Assembly (NCBI RefSeq): GCF_003058225.1
Contig: NZ_QBUG01000017.1
Coordinates: forward strand, 1 to 64,000
Direction: 5' to 3'
DNA from: Promicromonospora sp. AC04
Lineage (GTDB): Bacteria > Actinomycetota > Actinomycetes > Actinomycetales > Cellulomonadaceae
DNA length: 64,000 nt
The notes under the pieces: model-generated
The model's database searches: none
Seen by the model: only the letters and a program-made list of their open reading frames with translations
What the model was told of the DNA's origin: nothing
Position numbers and translations under genes: made by a program
Shown: in pieces, positions 35,834 through 45,313 of the stretch
How positions within the stretch are numbered: the stretch's first letter is position 1
Layout of the letters: each line of letters opens with the position of its first letter

Positions 35834-38800
35834 ATGGCTGTTCTCGTACCTTTATTTGGCGTGCCCGGATCCTGGAAGCGCTCCGCAGCGGGTGTCGGTG
35901 TCGCCGCGGCCATCGCGGTCGGCACCACGGGTGTCGGGCTGATCGCCGCGCCCGCATCCATCGCGGATGAGCCCGAGCCCGTGTCGTGTTCGGTGGAGCG
36001 CACGGCCGCCGATGGCGTGTCCGCGATGCTGACGGCGAAGCTGTCGGGCTGCCGGATCGAGGACCTGTCGCAGCGTACGGAGACCTCCAGCACGTTCGCT
36101 CGCCCGGACGGTGACTGGGACGTCACCTACGCGATGTCCCCGGTCTGGGTCCGCACCGGCGGTGACGGAACCTCGGCCGAGGACTGGGCGGCGCTGGACG
36201 CCGACCTGCGATCGGGCGCCGAGGGCGGTTTCGCACCGGTGGCGCACCCGGCAGGCATCTGGGTCTCAGGGGCGCAGACAGCCGGCCAGGACGGCGTGTC
36301 TGTGGTGGCCTCCTTGGCCGACCCGACGACCCAGGCCACCTCCGAGGTGACCTGGCCCGGTGACCTGCCGGCACCCGAGGTCACAGGTCCACGAGCCCGA
36401 TACATCGACGTGGAGCCCGGCGTCGACATGGTCGTGGACGTGACCGGAGCCGGGATCGAGCAGTACTTCGTGCTCCACGACATACCCGCGGACGCGAGCC
36501 AGGTCGAGCTGCCCGTGGGCGTGCAGTCCCAGGACGCGACCGTGGTCGACACCAGCGCGGACGCCGAGGCCGCGGGCCTGGCGGACCTGGTCGCCGCCGA
36601 GGGCGAACAGGACGAGACCGTGGTGGCCCGGATCGGCAATCCGCTGGCATGGGACGCCACCTACGACAACCAGCTGGCACACCCCGTGCTGGCCGACTAC
36701 AACCCGGCGGACGAGGCCCCGCTCTGGGCAGGGACGATCAGCGAGCTCGAAGCGGCCGACGCTGCGCCCGAGGCCGAGGAGCCCGGGCTGCTGGAACAGA
36801 TGGGCGCCGCGGTCGCTGAGGCCGTCGGCGCCGAGCCCGAGCCGGTGGACCTCGGCGAGGTCGCGGAAGCACCCGCACAGGTCGACGTCGCCCCGAGCGG
36901 CGAGAGCGCCGACATCACCCTCGGGCTGAGCGACGACTTCGCACAGGCGGCCGCGGCCGGGCCGGTGGTGGTCGACCCAAGCGTGTCGTTGGCGCTGCCG
37001 TGGGACACCTACGTCCAATCAGACTCGAGCGTGGACAAGTCGACGGAGACCGAGCTGCGGCTGGGCACGTTCGACGGCGGGACGACCAAGGCCCGCACGT
37101 TCATGAACGTCGACACCTCCAAGATCATCGGCAAGTCGGTCCGGTCGGCGACGCTGAAGATGTGGGAGCACCACTCCTACTCGTGCACGCCCGCGCAGTG
37201 GCAGGCATGGTCGGCCAACCCCGTGCCGGGTGCGATCACCTGGGCCACGCAGCCCACCATCAACAACCAGTACGGGACCAGCACCGAGACCAAGGGGCAC
37301 TCGGCACCGTGTGCGGACGGGTGGGTCACGATGGACCTGACCTCCCTGGCGCGGGCGTGGACGAACAACACCCAGACCGAGCGGGGCATGGCCTTGCGGG
37401 CGGCATCGGAGACCGACTCCTACGGGTGGAAGCGGTTCAACTCGACCAACGCCTCCACTGGAAAGCCGACGATCACCGTCACGCTGAACACGGCCCCGAG
37501 CCTGCCGTCCTCGGCGTCAATGACGTCGGGGCACTTCAACTGGTACCCGTCGAGCACAGCTACCGATCGGCAGCTGTTCGTGAAGGTCACCAAGCCTCAG
37601 ATCAGCGCGGTTGTTTCCGACCCAGACGGGGACTCGGTGCGTCTTGGGCTGGACATCCTGGAGGGCTCGGCGCTCGTCTGGGACTCCAAACCCGGCGCGT
37701 ACGTGGCCTCGGGGGGCAGATCGGTGTTTGCACCGACATCGAACACTGAGCCCCTGGTCCACGGGCATACCTATTCGGCACGGGCGCGGGCCAATGACGG
37801 TCTGCTCATTTCGGCAGACAAGGCACTCTGGACGTTTGCCGTCGACACGGCCAAGCCCGCCACCCCGGCCGTGACCGCGTCGGGGTACACGGCGGGGGAG
37901 TGGAAGGACACCAAACCGTCCTCGAACACCTTCACGTTCACCGACAGCAGCACCGACGTGGTCAGGTTCGAGTACTCGCTCGACGGCGGCACGTGGATCT
38001 CGGTTGCGGCGACGGGCACCACTTCGAAGACCGCGACCCTGACGTGGAACCCGGCCAACGGTGCGCACACGCTGAAGGTCCGTGCCATCGACAAGGCCGC
38101 CTGGGCCTCGGCGGACAAGACGTTCACGTTCGGCGCCGGCGGCGCGTCGATCACTGCTCCGACCTCGGCCGGCCTGAAGTCCACCTCCACCGTGCCGGTC
38201 AAGGCCACCGCACCTGCCCCTGCGTCGGGGTCCGTGTCTGCTCAGGTGCTGTGGCGGGTGGGCGGCGGCGCCGAACCCGCGGATTTCTCCGCCACGAACG
38301 GGTCCCGCACCGGGTGGACCGCCATCGAAGGCACGGTTCCGGTCACGACGTCAGGCTCGACCGTCACGGTGAGCTCCACCCTGGATGCGGCTGGGATCGC
38401 GACAGAATTGGAGCGTGAACGCAAGGCCACGATGCTGAACGTGCAGGTCTGCTTCACCTACACCAGCCCCGCGACCACGCGATGCTCATGGACCGGCACG
38501 GCGAAGTCCCACGCGACGGCGACCTACGTCCCGCACGCCTTCGGCGACGACTTTCCCACGGCGGAGGCCGGGCCGGGGCAGGTCGCGCTGTGGACGGGCG
38601 AGTTTGCGGTCCATGATTCGGACTTCGAGAACGCTGACCTGGCAATTGGGCGCTCGTTTGCGACGTATGACGAGCCCGGCTCGAGATCTGGAGTGTTTGG
38701 TTCCGGCTGGAGTGCGTCGTTCGTAGGAGACCTGGCGGGGACGTCGAGCATGGCCGTGAGCGATAACACGACCTTCGACGGGACGGTCTCGTTCACCGAT

Positions 38801-41800
38801 CGATACGACGTGCCGATGGTGTACAAGCAACCTGGTACAGCACGCGCAGAACGCAAGCCCGGTGTTTACGTCGCAGCTGACGATGCGACGGCAGAGCTTG
38901 GCGTTCGCGTCGAGGTCAGCGAACCCGACGCGGAAGGGCATGGAACGCACCTGACGTGGACCGAAGGCGACGGGACGCAGACAGATTGGTCCTGGAGTGA
39001 CGGGTCCTGGCGTGCGGTCTCCGTCAAGGGCGTCGACCACCCAGGAACAATGAGGTTCGACTACGACGGGAACGGTCGGCTAACCCGAATGTTGGCGCCC
39101 GTGCCAGAGACCGATGGGGCACCGATCTCCTGCAATGCGGGTGCGGAACAACGCGGCTGTCGCGTGCTGTCGATCGAGTACGGCACAACGAACTCAGGCA
39201 CGGATGCGACACCAGGTGACCGCGTCGGGCAGGTCAAGCAGGTGTCCTACACCGCCTGGAACGCGGCCACTTCAGCGATGAAGACCACAGTGGTCTCGAA
39301 GTACGTCTACAACGGCACCGGCCTGCTGGTGAAGGTCACCGACCCCAGGTCGAACCTGGCCACGTCCTACACTTACTCGGGTACCTCAAGCGCTGGGGTA
39401 CCACTTCTGACGGGGGTCACCCCGGCAGGGCTCTCCGGATGGACGTTCCAGTATGGGTCCACAACCCAGGACTCCAATGCCCTGCTCACTGTGACCCGTG
39501 ACGGCCCTACCACCGGTGCTGCGAGCATCCGGACCAACCGTTACGTGTACGGGATCAACCCCGCCACGGCGACGGCGGGGCTCCCGGGGATGACCGCGGC
39601 AGACACCGCGATATGGGGCCAGGAGACTGCTCCGGTCTATGGCGCGGCAGTCTTCGATCAGGACAAGGCCGCTGACGTGCCCGGGTCGGCGCCAGGAAGT
39701 GTCACTGCCGCGATGTGGCCGTTCGCCGATGTGGTCTACACCGACGCTGAGGGCCGGCCAATCAACACGGCTGCCTACGGTGCTGCGGCCTGGCAGGTGA
39801 CACATGCGAAGTACGACGACGCGGGGCGCGTAGTTCGGGCACTGGACGCCGAGGCGATCGATCAGATTCGCGCCGACACGGCAGCTGGGGACGACGTCGA
39901 CCCCAACCTCTACGCGACACTGACCGAGTACAACCAGGAGATCACCTCGACAGCCGACGCGACCGGGCCTGCGGACGATGAACATCCCGAGGGCACAACC
40001 GTGCCGCCGGGCACTGTCCTGATTCCTGAGGGAACCGTGGTCGCCGACATGTGGTACCCAGCCACTGAGATCACAGATCCCGTCACGGGCGATATCACGC
40101 TGGCGCGAGCACATGTGCACACGTCCTATGACCAGGGCGCCCCGAACAACGGAGTAAACCCGACAACCGGCCTCGGCTATGCCTTGCCTACCATCAACAC
40201 CCTCCTGTCCGAGCCGGTAGGGGCAGAGAACGCGAACTCGTTGGTCTTGAGCGAGTCTCGCAAGGGATACGACCCGATCGATGGCACCGACCCGCTGGGC
40301 GACTCCTCCGGCTGGGTCCTGGGTGAGCCAACGACAACGACGACGGAGACGGGCGCCACGGACATCGTCACAAGGGTCAAGTTCAACGGGCAGGGCCAGG
40401 AGGTCGAGCGCCGCCTGCCCAAGTCCGCAGGGGCGGACGCTGGCACGACACTGACCGGGTACTACACCGCCGCCGCGCAGACCGGCACGTTCGCCGCGTG
40501 CGGCGGAAAGCCCGAGTGGGACGGCCTGGCCTGCCAGACCCGGCCGGCCGAGACCGCGCCGACCGTGCCTGTGACGACCAACGAGTACGGCTACCTCTAC
40601 GACGTGACCAAGACGATCGAGTCCAAGGCAGGAGCCACCCGCACCACGGCCCAGAAATACCTGGCCGACGGACGCGTGGACACGGCGACCGTCACCACCA
40701 CCGGACTCGCGACGTCCGCGACCGTGCCGACCACGATGACGGTGTACGACAACACGACCGGGCTGGCGACCGCAACTGTCTCGCTGAACGGTGCCGGGAC
40801 AGAGACTGAGCGCATCAGTACCGGATACGACAAGTGGGGTCGCCAGGTGTCCTACACCGATACCGACGGGCAGACCACCACCAGCGCTTACGACAACGCC
40901 GGGAACCTGGCGACGGTCACCGACCCGGTTGGAGTCACCACCTACACCACCGACAGCGCGACCGAGCACCGCGGCCTGGTCACCGGGGTCAACCTGGACG
41001 GCAAGGGGCAGATCAACGCCACCTACGACGCCGCTGGCCAGGTCGTCTCCCAGGAGATGCCCGGCCAGGTCACCCAGACCCGCACCTATGACCAGGTTGG
41101 GCAGCTGAGCGGGATGTCTTACACCACCACCGACAGCGGAGGCGAGGCTCTCACGCTCGGTGCATGGTCCCTTCGGCGTGACCTTCTCGGACGGGTCCTG
41201 ACCCAGGACACGAATCTCGGCACCGGCGCGGACGGCGCCCAGGGCAGGTCCTTGCAGTACGGCTATGACAAGGCCCTGCGCCTGACCGGTGTGAGCGACA
41301 CGCTCGGTGGGTGCACCACGACGAGGGCCTACGGGTTCGATCTCAACGGCAACCGCACCAGCCAGAACACTGTGGTGCCGACCCTGGACGCGGGCACTGA
41401 GCAGTGCACCCAGACCACGACGACCACGGCCAAGACATGGACCCATGACGCGGCTGGCCGGATCACGAACGGGGCCACCATCGGAGGGATCATCGGCCAG
41501 GCGTACACCTACGACCAGCTCGGCCGGCAAACGCTGATCCCTGCCGTCGACACTCCCGCCGGTGCCTCCGGCGGGGACATCCAGCTCGACTACTACGACA
41601 CCGACGCCGCCCACACAGTCACCCAGAACGGCACCACTACCACCTTCGCGCTCGACCCCGCCGGTCGGCGCGCCACCGAGACCCGCGAAGGTACAGGCGA
41701 CATCACGACGATCGAACGACACTATGGTGACGGGTCCGACAACCCGGCCTGGGCTACCGAGACCGACGGCGCCGTAGAGACCACCACCTGGTACGGCGGC

Positions 41801-42604
41801 TCGACCACTGGCGACCTCGCCGTCACGATCACCAACGACCAAGACACCGACCTCGTCCTGACCGACCCCCACGGCGACACAGCACTAACGCTGCCTGTTG
41901 TCACTGGGACCGAGCGGGTCGCTACGGCTGCACCGACATACGACGAGTACGGCAACGCGATCACGGCTGCGGCGACTGGCTCCGGTGAACCGCTCGGCTA
42001 CGGTTGGCTCGGCGCTCACGAGCGTGCCGCCACCGATACCGGCCTAACCCTCATGGGCGCACGCCTCTACAACCCCACCACTGGGCAGTTCACCTCGGTC
42101 GACCCAGTCGTGGGCGGTAATACCACTGCCTACACCTACCCGCAGGATCCGGTCAGTCAGACTGATCTCTCTGGAATGATGTCAGGGACGGAAATCCTTC
42201 GCCATGTCGGCGAACTGTGGGCATGCATATCCCTGGGCGGCCGAAACTGCGTGATTGTCGTCCAGATATCTGCAACGGCTATATGGGCTGTTCGTAACAT
42301 ATCTACGCGGTATGGAAAACAAAACGCCATTCGACACTTCCTCTGGAGCAGCATGCTGACCATGGCCTTCGGGGCCAGGAAGGCCAAGGGAATCACCGAC
42401 TCCCACGAGTGGCGCGAGATGGGAAATGACTCTCGTGTGGACCAGTACAATAACTGGTGGGGGAGGGTCGTCGCGTCGTTGTATCAGACATCCGTACGTT
42501 CTTGGTGGGTTCGCAACTACTATCCCACAAGAATATACTGGACGAACGTCATGATCCGGCTGGCCAATTGGTACTGGCCCCGAGGCTACCTGGCAGGCAA
42601 ATGA
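35834..42604 (+). CDS. secreted RHS/YD-repeat polymorphic toxin
   Basis: About 2256 residues from the ATG at 35834 (an earlier in-frame ATG lies 31 codons upstream). Residues 14-45 form a signal peptide (SWKRSAAGVGVAAAIAVGTTGVGLIAAPASIA). Near residues 380-550 a DNRLRE-type domain is visible (LRLGTFDGGTTKARTFMNVD ... WVTMDLTSLARAWTNNTQTERG). YD repeats run from about 1050 to 2100 (YDKWGRQVSYTDTDGQTTT, YDQLGRQT and others), ending in the RHS core YNPTTGQFTSVDP...AYTYPQDPVSQTDLSG. The last 140 residues are the toxin tip. QNAIRHFLWSSML, GITDSHEW and DQYNNWWGR resemble the DUF6973 family. The tip is AT-richer than the shell and uses ATA codons. Confidence 0.75.
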   Translation: MAVLVPLFGVPGSWKRSAAGVGVAAAIAVGTTGVGLIAAPASIADEPEPVSCSVERTAADGVSAMLTAKLSGCRIEDLSQRTETSSTFARPDGDWDVTYAMSPVWVRTGGDGTSAEDWAALDADLRSGAEGGFAPVAHPAGIWVSGAQTAGQDGVSVVASLADPTTQATSEVTWPGDLPAPEVTGPRARYIDVEPGVDMVVDVTGAGIEQYFVLHDIPADASQVELPVGVQSQDATVVDTSADAEAAGLADLVAAEGEQDETVVARIGNPLAWDATYDNQLAHPVLADYNPADEAPLWAGTISELEAADAAPEAEEPGLLEQMGAAVAEAVGAEPEPVDLGEVAEAPAQVDVAPSGESADITLGLSDDFAQAAAAGPVVVDPSVSLALPWDTYVQSDSSVDKSTETELRLGTFDGGTTKARTFMNVDTSKIIGKSVRSATLKMWEHHSYSCTPAQWQAWSANPVPGAITWATQPTINNQYGTSTETKGHSAPCADGWVTMDLTSLARAWTNNTQTERGMALRAASETDSYGWKRFNSTNASTGKPTITVTLNTAPSLPSSASMTSGHFNWYPSSTATDRQLFVKVTKPQISAVVSDPDGDSVRLGLDILEGSALVWDSKPGAYVASGGRSVFAPTSNTEPLVHGHTYSARARANDGLLISADKALWTFAVDTAKPATPAVTASGYTAGEWKDTKPSSNTFTFTDSSTDVVRFEYSLDGGTWISVAATGTTSKTATLTWNPANGAHTLKVRAIDKAAWASADKTFTFGAGGASITAPTSAGLKSTSTVPVKATAPAPASGSVSAQVLWRVGGGAEPADFSATNGSRTGWTAIEGTVPVTTSGSTVTVSSTLDAAGIATELERERKATMLNVQVCFTYTSPATTRCSWTGTAKSHATATYVPHAFGDDFPTAEAGPGQVALWTGEFAVHDSDFENADLAIGRSFATYDEPGSRSGVFGSGWSASFVGDLAGTSSMAVSDNTTFDGTVSFTDRYDVPMVYKQPGTARAERKPGVYVAADDATAELGVRVEVSEPDAEGHGTHLTWTEGDGTQTDWSWSDGSWRAVSVKGVDHPGTMRFDYDGNGRLTRMLAPVPETDGAPISCNAGAEQRGCRVLSIEYGTTNSGTDATPGDRVGQVKQVSYTAWNAATSAMKTTVVSKYVYNGTGLLVKVTDPRSNLATSYTYSGTSSAGVPLLTGVTPAGLSGWTFQYGSTTQDSNALLTVTRDGPTTGAASIRTNRYVYGINPATATAGLPGMTAADTAIWGQETAPVYGAAVFDQDKAADVPGSAPGSVTAAMWPFADVVYTDAEGRPINTAAYGAAAWQVTHAKYDDAGRVVRALDAEAIDQIRADTAAGDDVDPNLYATLTEYNQEITSTADATGPADDEHPEGTTVPPGTVLIPEGTVVADMWYPATEITDPVTGDITLARAHVHTSYDQGAPNNGVNPTTGLGYALPTINTLLSEPVGAENANSLVLSESRKGYDPIDGTDPLGDSSGWVLGEPTTTTTETGATDIVTRVKFNGQGQEVERRLPKSAGADAGTTLTGYYTAAAQTGTFAACGGKPEWDGLACQTRPAETAPTVPVTTNEYGYLYDVTKTIESKAGATRTTAQKYLADGRVDTATVTTTGLATSATVPTTMTVYDNTTGLATATVSLNGAGTETERISTGYDKWGRQVSYTDTDGQTTTSAYDNAGNLATVTDPVGVTTYTTDSATEHRGLVTGVNLDGKGQINATYDAAGQVVSQEMPGQVTQTRTYDQVGQLSGMSYTTTDSGGEALTLGAWSLRRDLLGRVLTQDTNLGTGADGAQGRSLQYGYDKALRLTGVSDTLGGCTTTRAYGFDLNGNRTSQNTVVPTLDAGTEQCTQTTTTTAKTWTHDAAGRITNGATIGGIIGQAYTYDQLGRQTLIPAVDTPAGASGGDIQLDYYDTDAAHTVTQNGTTTTFALDPAGRRATETREGTGDITTIERHYGDGSDNPAWATETDGAVETTTWYGGSTTGDLAVTITNDQDTDLVLTDPHGDTALTLPVVTGTERVATAAPTYDEYGNAITAAATGSGEPLGYGWLGAHERAATDTGLTLMGARLYNPTTGQFTSVDPVVGGNTTAYTYPQDPVSQTDLSGMMSGTEILRHVGELWACISLGGRNCVIVVQISATAIWAVRNISTRYGKQNAIRHFLWSSMLTMAFGARKAKGITDSHEWREMGNDSRVDQYNNWWGRVVASLYQTSVRSWWVRNYYPTRIYWTNVMIRLANWYWPRGYLAGK

Positions 42605-43038
42605 AAAACACTTCGCGCAAGCGACAAGCTTCGATAGCTGCAATTCTGTCCGCTGTTCTGATTGCCCTCTTTGTAACAGGCTGCGCGTGGGATCGCAGCG
42701 ACGAATGCGCTGACGCGATCACCGAGCATGGCGTCCTGTTGATGGATGAGGCGGAGAACGTCGCAGGTGCACAGGGCGCACCCGAAGTGAGCTGCGATGA
42801 CACCGGTGGTCCGCCGGCCTATGCCGTGTTCGACCTGCAACCGCACCTGGAAGTCGGGTTCAACGAAGCCCTCGCCCTACAAGGGTGGGGATGCGCTGAG
42901 AAGGCTGACGACGAGGAACTTCCAGGCTTGGTGTGCTCCAAGACCGAAGGCGGCGTTTCATTGGAACTGGATACTGTTGAGTTCTTGAACGGGAAGGTGG
43001 AGGTGTGGGTATATGCAGATCCTCCTTGGACTGAATAG
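42601..43038 (+). CDS. lipoprotein, probable immunity protein of the RHS toxin
   Basis: 145 residues from the ATG at 42601, which overlaps the RHS stop by four bases (ATGA), so it is coupled to the toxin. MKNTSRKRQ...LIALFVTGCAW is a lipoprotein signal with the lipobox VTGC. The mature part is acidic (many Glu/Asp) with four Cys, and beta-rich near the end (GGVSLELDTVEF, KVEVWVYADPPW). Immunity genes of RHS toxins sit directly downstream of the tip. A surface lipoprotein would protect against a toxin that arrives at the envelope. I do not recognise the family. Confidence 0.6.
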   Translation: MKNTSRKRQASIAAILSAVLIALFVTGCAWDRSDECADAITEHGVLLMDEAENVAGAQGAPEVSCDDTGGPPAYAVFDLQPHLEVGFNEALALQGWGCAEKADDEELPGLVCSKTEGGVSLELDTVEFLNGKVEVWVYADPPWTE

Positions 43039-43284
43039 ATTTGTCTTGGGCGGCCCGAGGTCTCTTCAGGTGGCGTCATCGAATCAGGGCTTCTTGCTTT
43101 CTCACCCATCGATTCACCCGGGAATCATTGTGGGCGTCATACCTGGCAATAGCCCGCTCAATTCGCTGTCCGAGACGCGAGAGGTTCCGGCGATGTCCCA
43201 ACCTGAAGTGTCGCTGCACCTTCCGCTGGTCTCGACCGGAGAGATTGGCCGGGCGGATACGAATACCCCTGGATCAAGAAGATT

Positions 43285-43445
43285 GTCGAGTTGCTCCAGG
43301 TCCGGATGCCGGGCCTTGAGCGCCGCGAGCAGCCGGTAGACCGCCTCGGTGTGGCGGTGTACGTTCGCACCGCCGGCGGCATCCACGGCCTCGATGAGGT
43401 CGCCGTTCTGGTCCCACTTGATGTAGTCGAGGCGGTGCTCGGCAT
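43285..43445 (-). pseudogene. alpha-galactosidase (GH36) scrap
   Basis: The frame gives LDYIKWDQNGDLIEAVDAAGG then VHRHTEAVYRLLAALKARHPDLE. YIKWDQN with the catalytic nucleophile Asp and the helix TEAVYRLLAALKARHP are characteristic of GH36 alpha-galactosidases. Only about 55 residues remain. The surrounding 43039-43785 has no intact gene, so this is a decayed patch downstream of the RHS locus. Confidence 0.6.
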
Positions 43446-43785
43446 TGAGCGCTGAGATCGCCGCCAGCACGACTGGAGCAGGTGGACAACGACGTGACGA
43501 TGGGCTCAACAGTCTCCTCGCCCTGGTCGCAGCCAGTCAATCTGAACAAGAGTCTCCCCATTGAGCACGGCGGGCCTGGTGGAGGCTATCTTCAAGGAGT
43601 GCGCGACGTTCGTCGTGTACATCGACGAGCAGTCCTACCCGGGTAGCTCGCCGCGTTGGCCGTCCTCGGTTAGCGACTTCGAAGCTCAAACCGGTCCAAG
43701 TCCCAGGGGAGTCCCATCCGCCCACGGCGGGAGATGAAACCCCAGGTCAGAGCCGATATGCACAGTTCAACGTCTGAGGATCCTC

Positions 43786-43823
43786 CGCGTCTCCCGCTGA
43801 CTTTCTGATCAGCGGGAGACGCG
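43786..43823. terminator. strong hairpin, probable bidirectional terminator
   Basis: A perfect 15-base stem, CGCGTCTCCCGCTGA (43786-43800) with TCAGCGGGAGACGCG (43809-43823) and an 8-base loop. It is followed by GTTTGATC. It separates the decayed patch from the biotin region. Confidence 0.65.
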
Positions 43824-43997
43824 GTTTGATCTGCGGTTTCGCCTCGGGGCCTGAGGGACTTCGGCGGACAGGAGTCGGCCCTCCCCGGCCGTTCGTTCCC
43901 CCACAGTGATTGCACAGTACGAGGCGTGGCCGAGCTCAGGTCCGCACCCATCGGCGGTCTTGCTGCCAACGAAGCAGCGATCCGTGGGCGCCCGGCC

Positions 43998-44624
43998 CTA
44001 ACGCTGCTGGGCCCTGTGCTGCGCTATCGACACCTCGAGGCCGTGCGCGATCATTGTCAGCGCCTCGGTGAAGTCGCCGCCGGGGGAGTCCGCACGCACG
44101 CCCTCCGTGCTCGAGGCGACCGGTTCTTCCAGCAGCCCGAGCCTGCTCGCGGCCAGACGTTGCTGCTCGTGGAACGTGAAGCCCATGACGAAGTGCATGA
44201 CGGCCTCGGCGGCCACCTCGGCCAGGGCGTCGGGCACATCGTGCAGGCGAGCGACCTTAAGCAGCGTGGGCCGAACCGGTGAGCTCGCCAGCCCCAGGGC
44301 GAGCGAGCTCGACACCAGCTCTGACGCGTCCCGGTGCGCGAGCAGGCACTCGCGCATCCGCGCGCCCACCGTGCGTACGGCCTCGTGCATGGAGATGTTG
44401 CCGAGCGGATCCTCGCCCATCGGCGCGAGGATCCGGTTGCTGACCGCGGCGAGAAGCGTCTGCTTGTTCGGGAAGTGCCAGTACAGGGCGCTCGGCTGGA
44501 CGCCGAGGGCGGTCGCCAGGTGCCGCATCGTCAGATAGGGCAGGCCTTGCTCGTCCAGGAGGTGGAGGGCCATGTCGGCAACGTCGTCGCGACTTCGTCG
44601 TAGCGAGGTTCCCGAAGCTGCCAT
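43998..44624 (-). CDS. bioQ: TetR-family regulator of biotin genes, BioQ-like
   Basis: 208 residues from the ATG at 44624; the longer frame to 44774 runs into the divergent operon. The N-terminal HTH is PYLTMRHLATALGVQPSALYWHFPNKQTLLAAV. The rest is the ligand/dimer domain with MHFVMGFTFHEQQR and conserved Tet_C-like helices. It is divergent from bioY, and the shared promoter region carries two 13-base palindromes TGAAC-N3-GTTCA. BioQ, the actinobacterial TetR regulator of biotin genes, binds TGAAC-N3-GTTAC or very similar boxes. The assignment rests on position and operator. By analogy it would repress bioY and itself when biotin is plentiful. Confidence 0.7.
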   Translation of the reverse strand: MAASGTSLRRSRDDVADMALHLLDEQGLPYLTMRHLATALGVQPSALYWHFPNKQTLLAAVSNRILAPMGEDPLGNISMHEAVRTVGARMRECLLAHRDASELVSSSLALGLASSPVRPTLLKVARLHDVPDALAEVAAEAVMHFVMGFTFHEQQRLAASRLGLLEEPVASSTEGVRADSPGGDFTEALTMIAHGLEVSIAQHRAQQR

Positions 44625-44642
44625 GCTGCCACTATAGTCACC

Positions 44643-44670
44643 TGAACATCGTTCAGGTGAACGGTGTTCA
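44643..44670. promoter_or_regulatory. two BioQ-type operator boxes
   Basis: TGAACATCGTTCA at 44643-44655 and TGAACGGTGTTCA at 44658-44670 are both perfect TGAAC-N3-GTTCA palindromes, 15 bases apart centre to centre. The second box ends only 17 bases before the bioY start. The first extends to a perfect 9-3-9 palindrome (44639-44659). The boxes lie between the divergent regulator and transporter genes. Confidence 0.75.
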
Positions 44671-44686
44671 GGTAGGAGGTGAGCAG

Positions 44687-45313
44687 GTGTCCATCGAACA
44701 CGGTGTGCGGCGTCGGGCGCTCGACGCGACCGACATGGCGCGCGTGGCTGTCTTCGTCGCGATAGTCGCGGCACTCGGTCTGCCAGGTAGCTTCAGCGTC
44801 CTCGGCGCTGTACCGATCACCGCGCAGACGTTCGGCGTCATGCTTGCAGGTGCGGTCCTCGGGCCCCGCCTGGGTGCGCTGGCCATGGTCGTGCTGCTCG
44901 CCCTCGTCGCGGTCGGTCTACCGCTGCTCGCCGGGGGGCGTGGCGGCATCAGCGTGTTCGTCGGGCCGTCGGCGGGTTACCTGATCGGATGGATCGCCGG
45001 GGCATTCGTGACGGGCCTGATCGTGCACTCCTCGGCCCGGAAGCCGGCGATCTGGAGAACGGCGATCGGGACGGTCGTCGGCGGAATCATCGTCGTCTAC
45101 GCGTTCGGCATCCCCGTGCAGAGCGTGATCACGCGCCTCCCCATCGAGGAGACCGTGCTCACCAGCCTCGTGTTCCTCCCCGGAGACCTGGTGAAGGCGA
45201 CGCTCGCCACCCTGACCGTCACAGCTCTGCTGCGTGCGTACCCGCGTGCGTTCCGGCGCACGTGGCTCCCGTCGCGACGGCAGGACGGCTCGACCACGGA
45301 AACGACGCGATGA
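44687..45313 (+). CDS. bioY: biotin ECF transporter S component BioY
   Basis: 208 residues from the GTG at 44687, with AGGAGG at 44674-44679 giving good spacing. An earlier GTG at 44657 lies inside the operator. The protein is a six-helix BioY with LGAVPITAQTFGVMLAGAVLGPRLGALAMVVLLALVAVGLPLLAGG, the family hallmark, and GPSAGYLIGWIAGAFVTGL. It binds biotin and imports it with the BioM ATPase and BioN permease encoded four and five genes later. First gene of the operon controlled by the BioQ-type boxes. Confidence 0.9.
   Translation: MSIEHGVRRRALDATDMARVAVFVAIVAALGLPGSFSVLGAVPITAQTFGVMLAGAVLGPRLGALAMVVLLALVAVGLPLLAGGRGGISVFVGPSAGYLIGWIAGAFVTGLIVHSSARKPAIWRTAIGTVVGGIIVVYAFGIPVQSVITRLPIEETVLTSLVFLPGDLVKATLATLTVTALLRAYPRAFRRTWLPSRRQDGSTTETTR

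Noticed and set aside
39386-41872. 828-codon open frame antisense to the RHS gene
   Set aside because: It is the mirror of a long, GC-biased coding frame, with Gly/Arg/Val-rich sequence and no known domain. The RHS repeats on the plus strand are unmistakable.
43561-43737. Short plus-strand frame LVEAIFKECATFVVYIDEQSYPG
   Set aside because: Looks partly protein-like, but it has only a TTG start, no ribosome site, and no partner. Kept only as a possible scrap.
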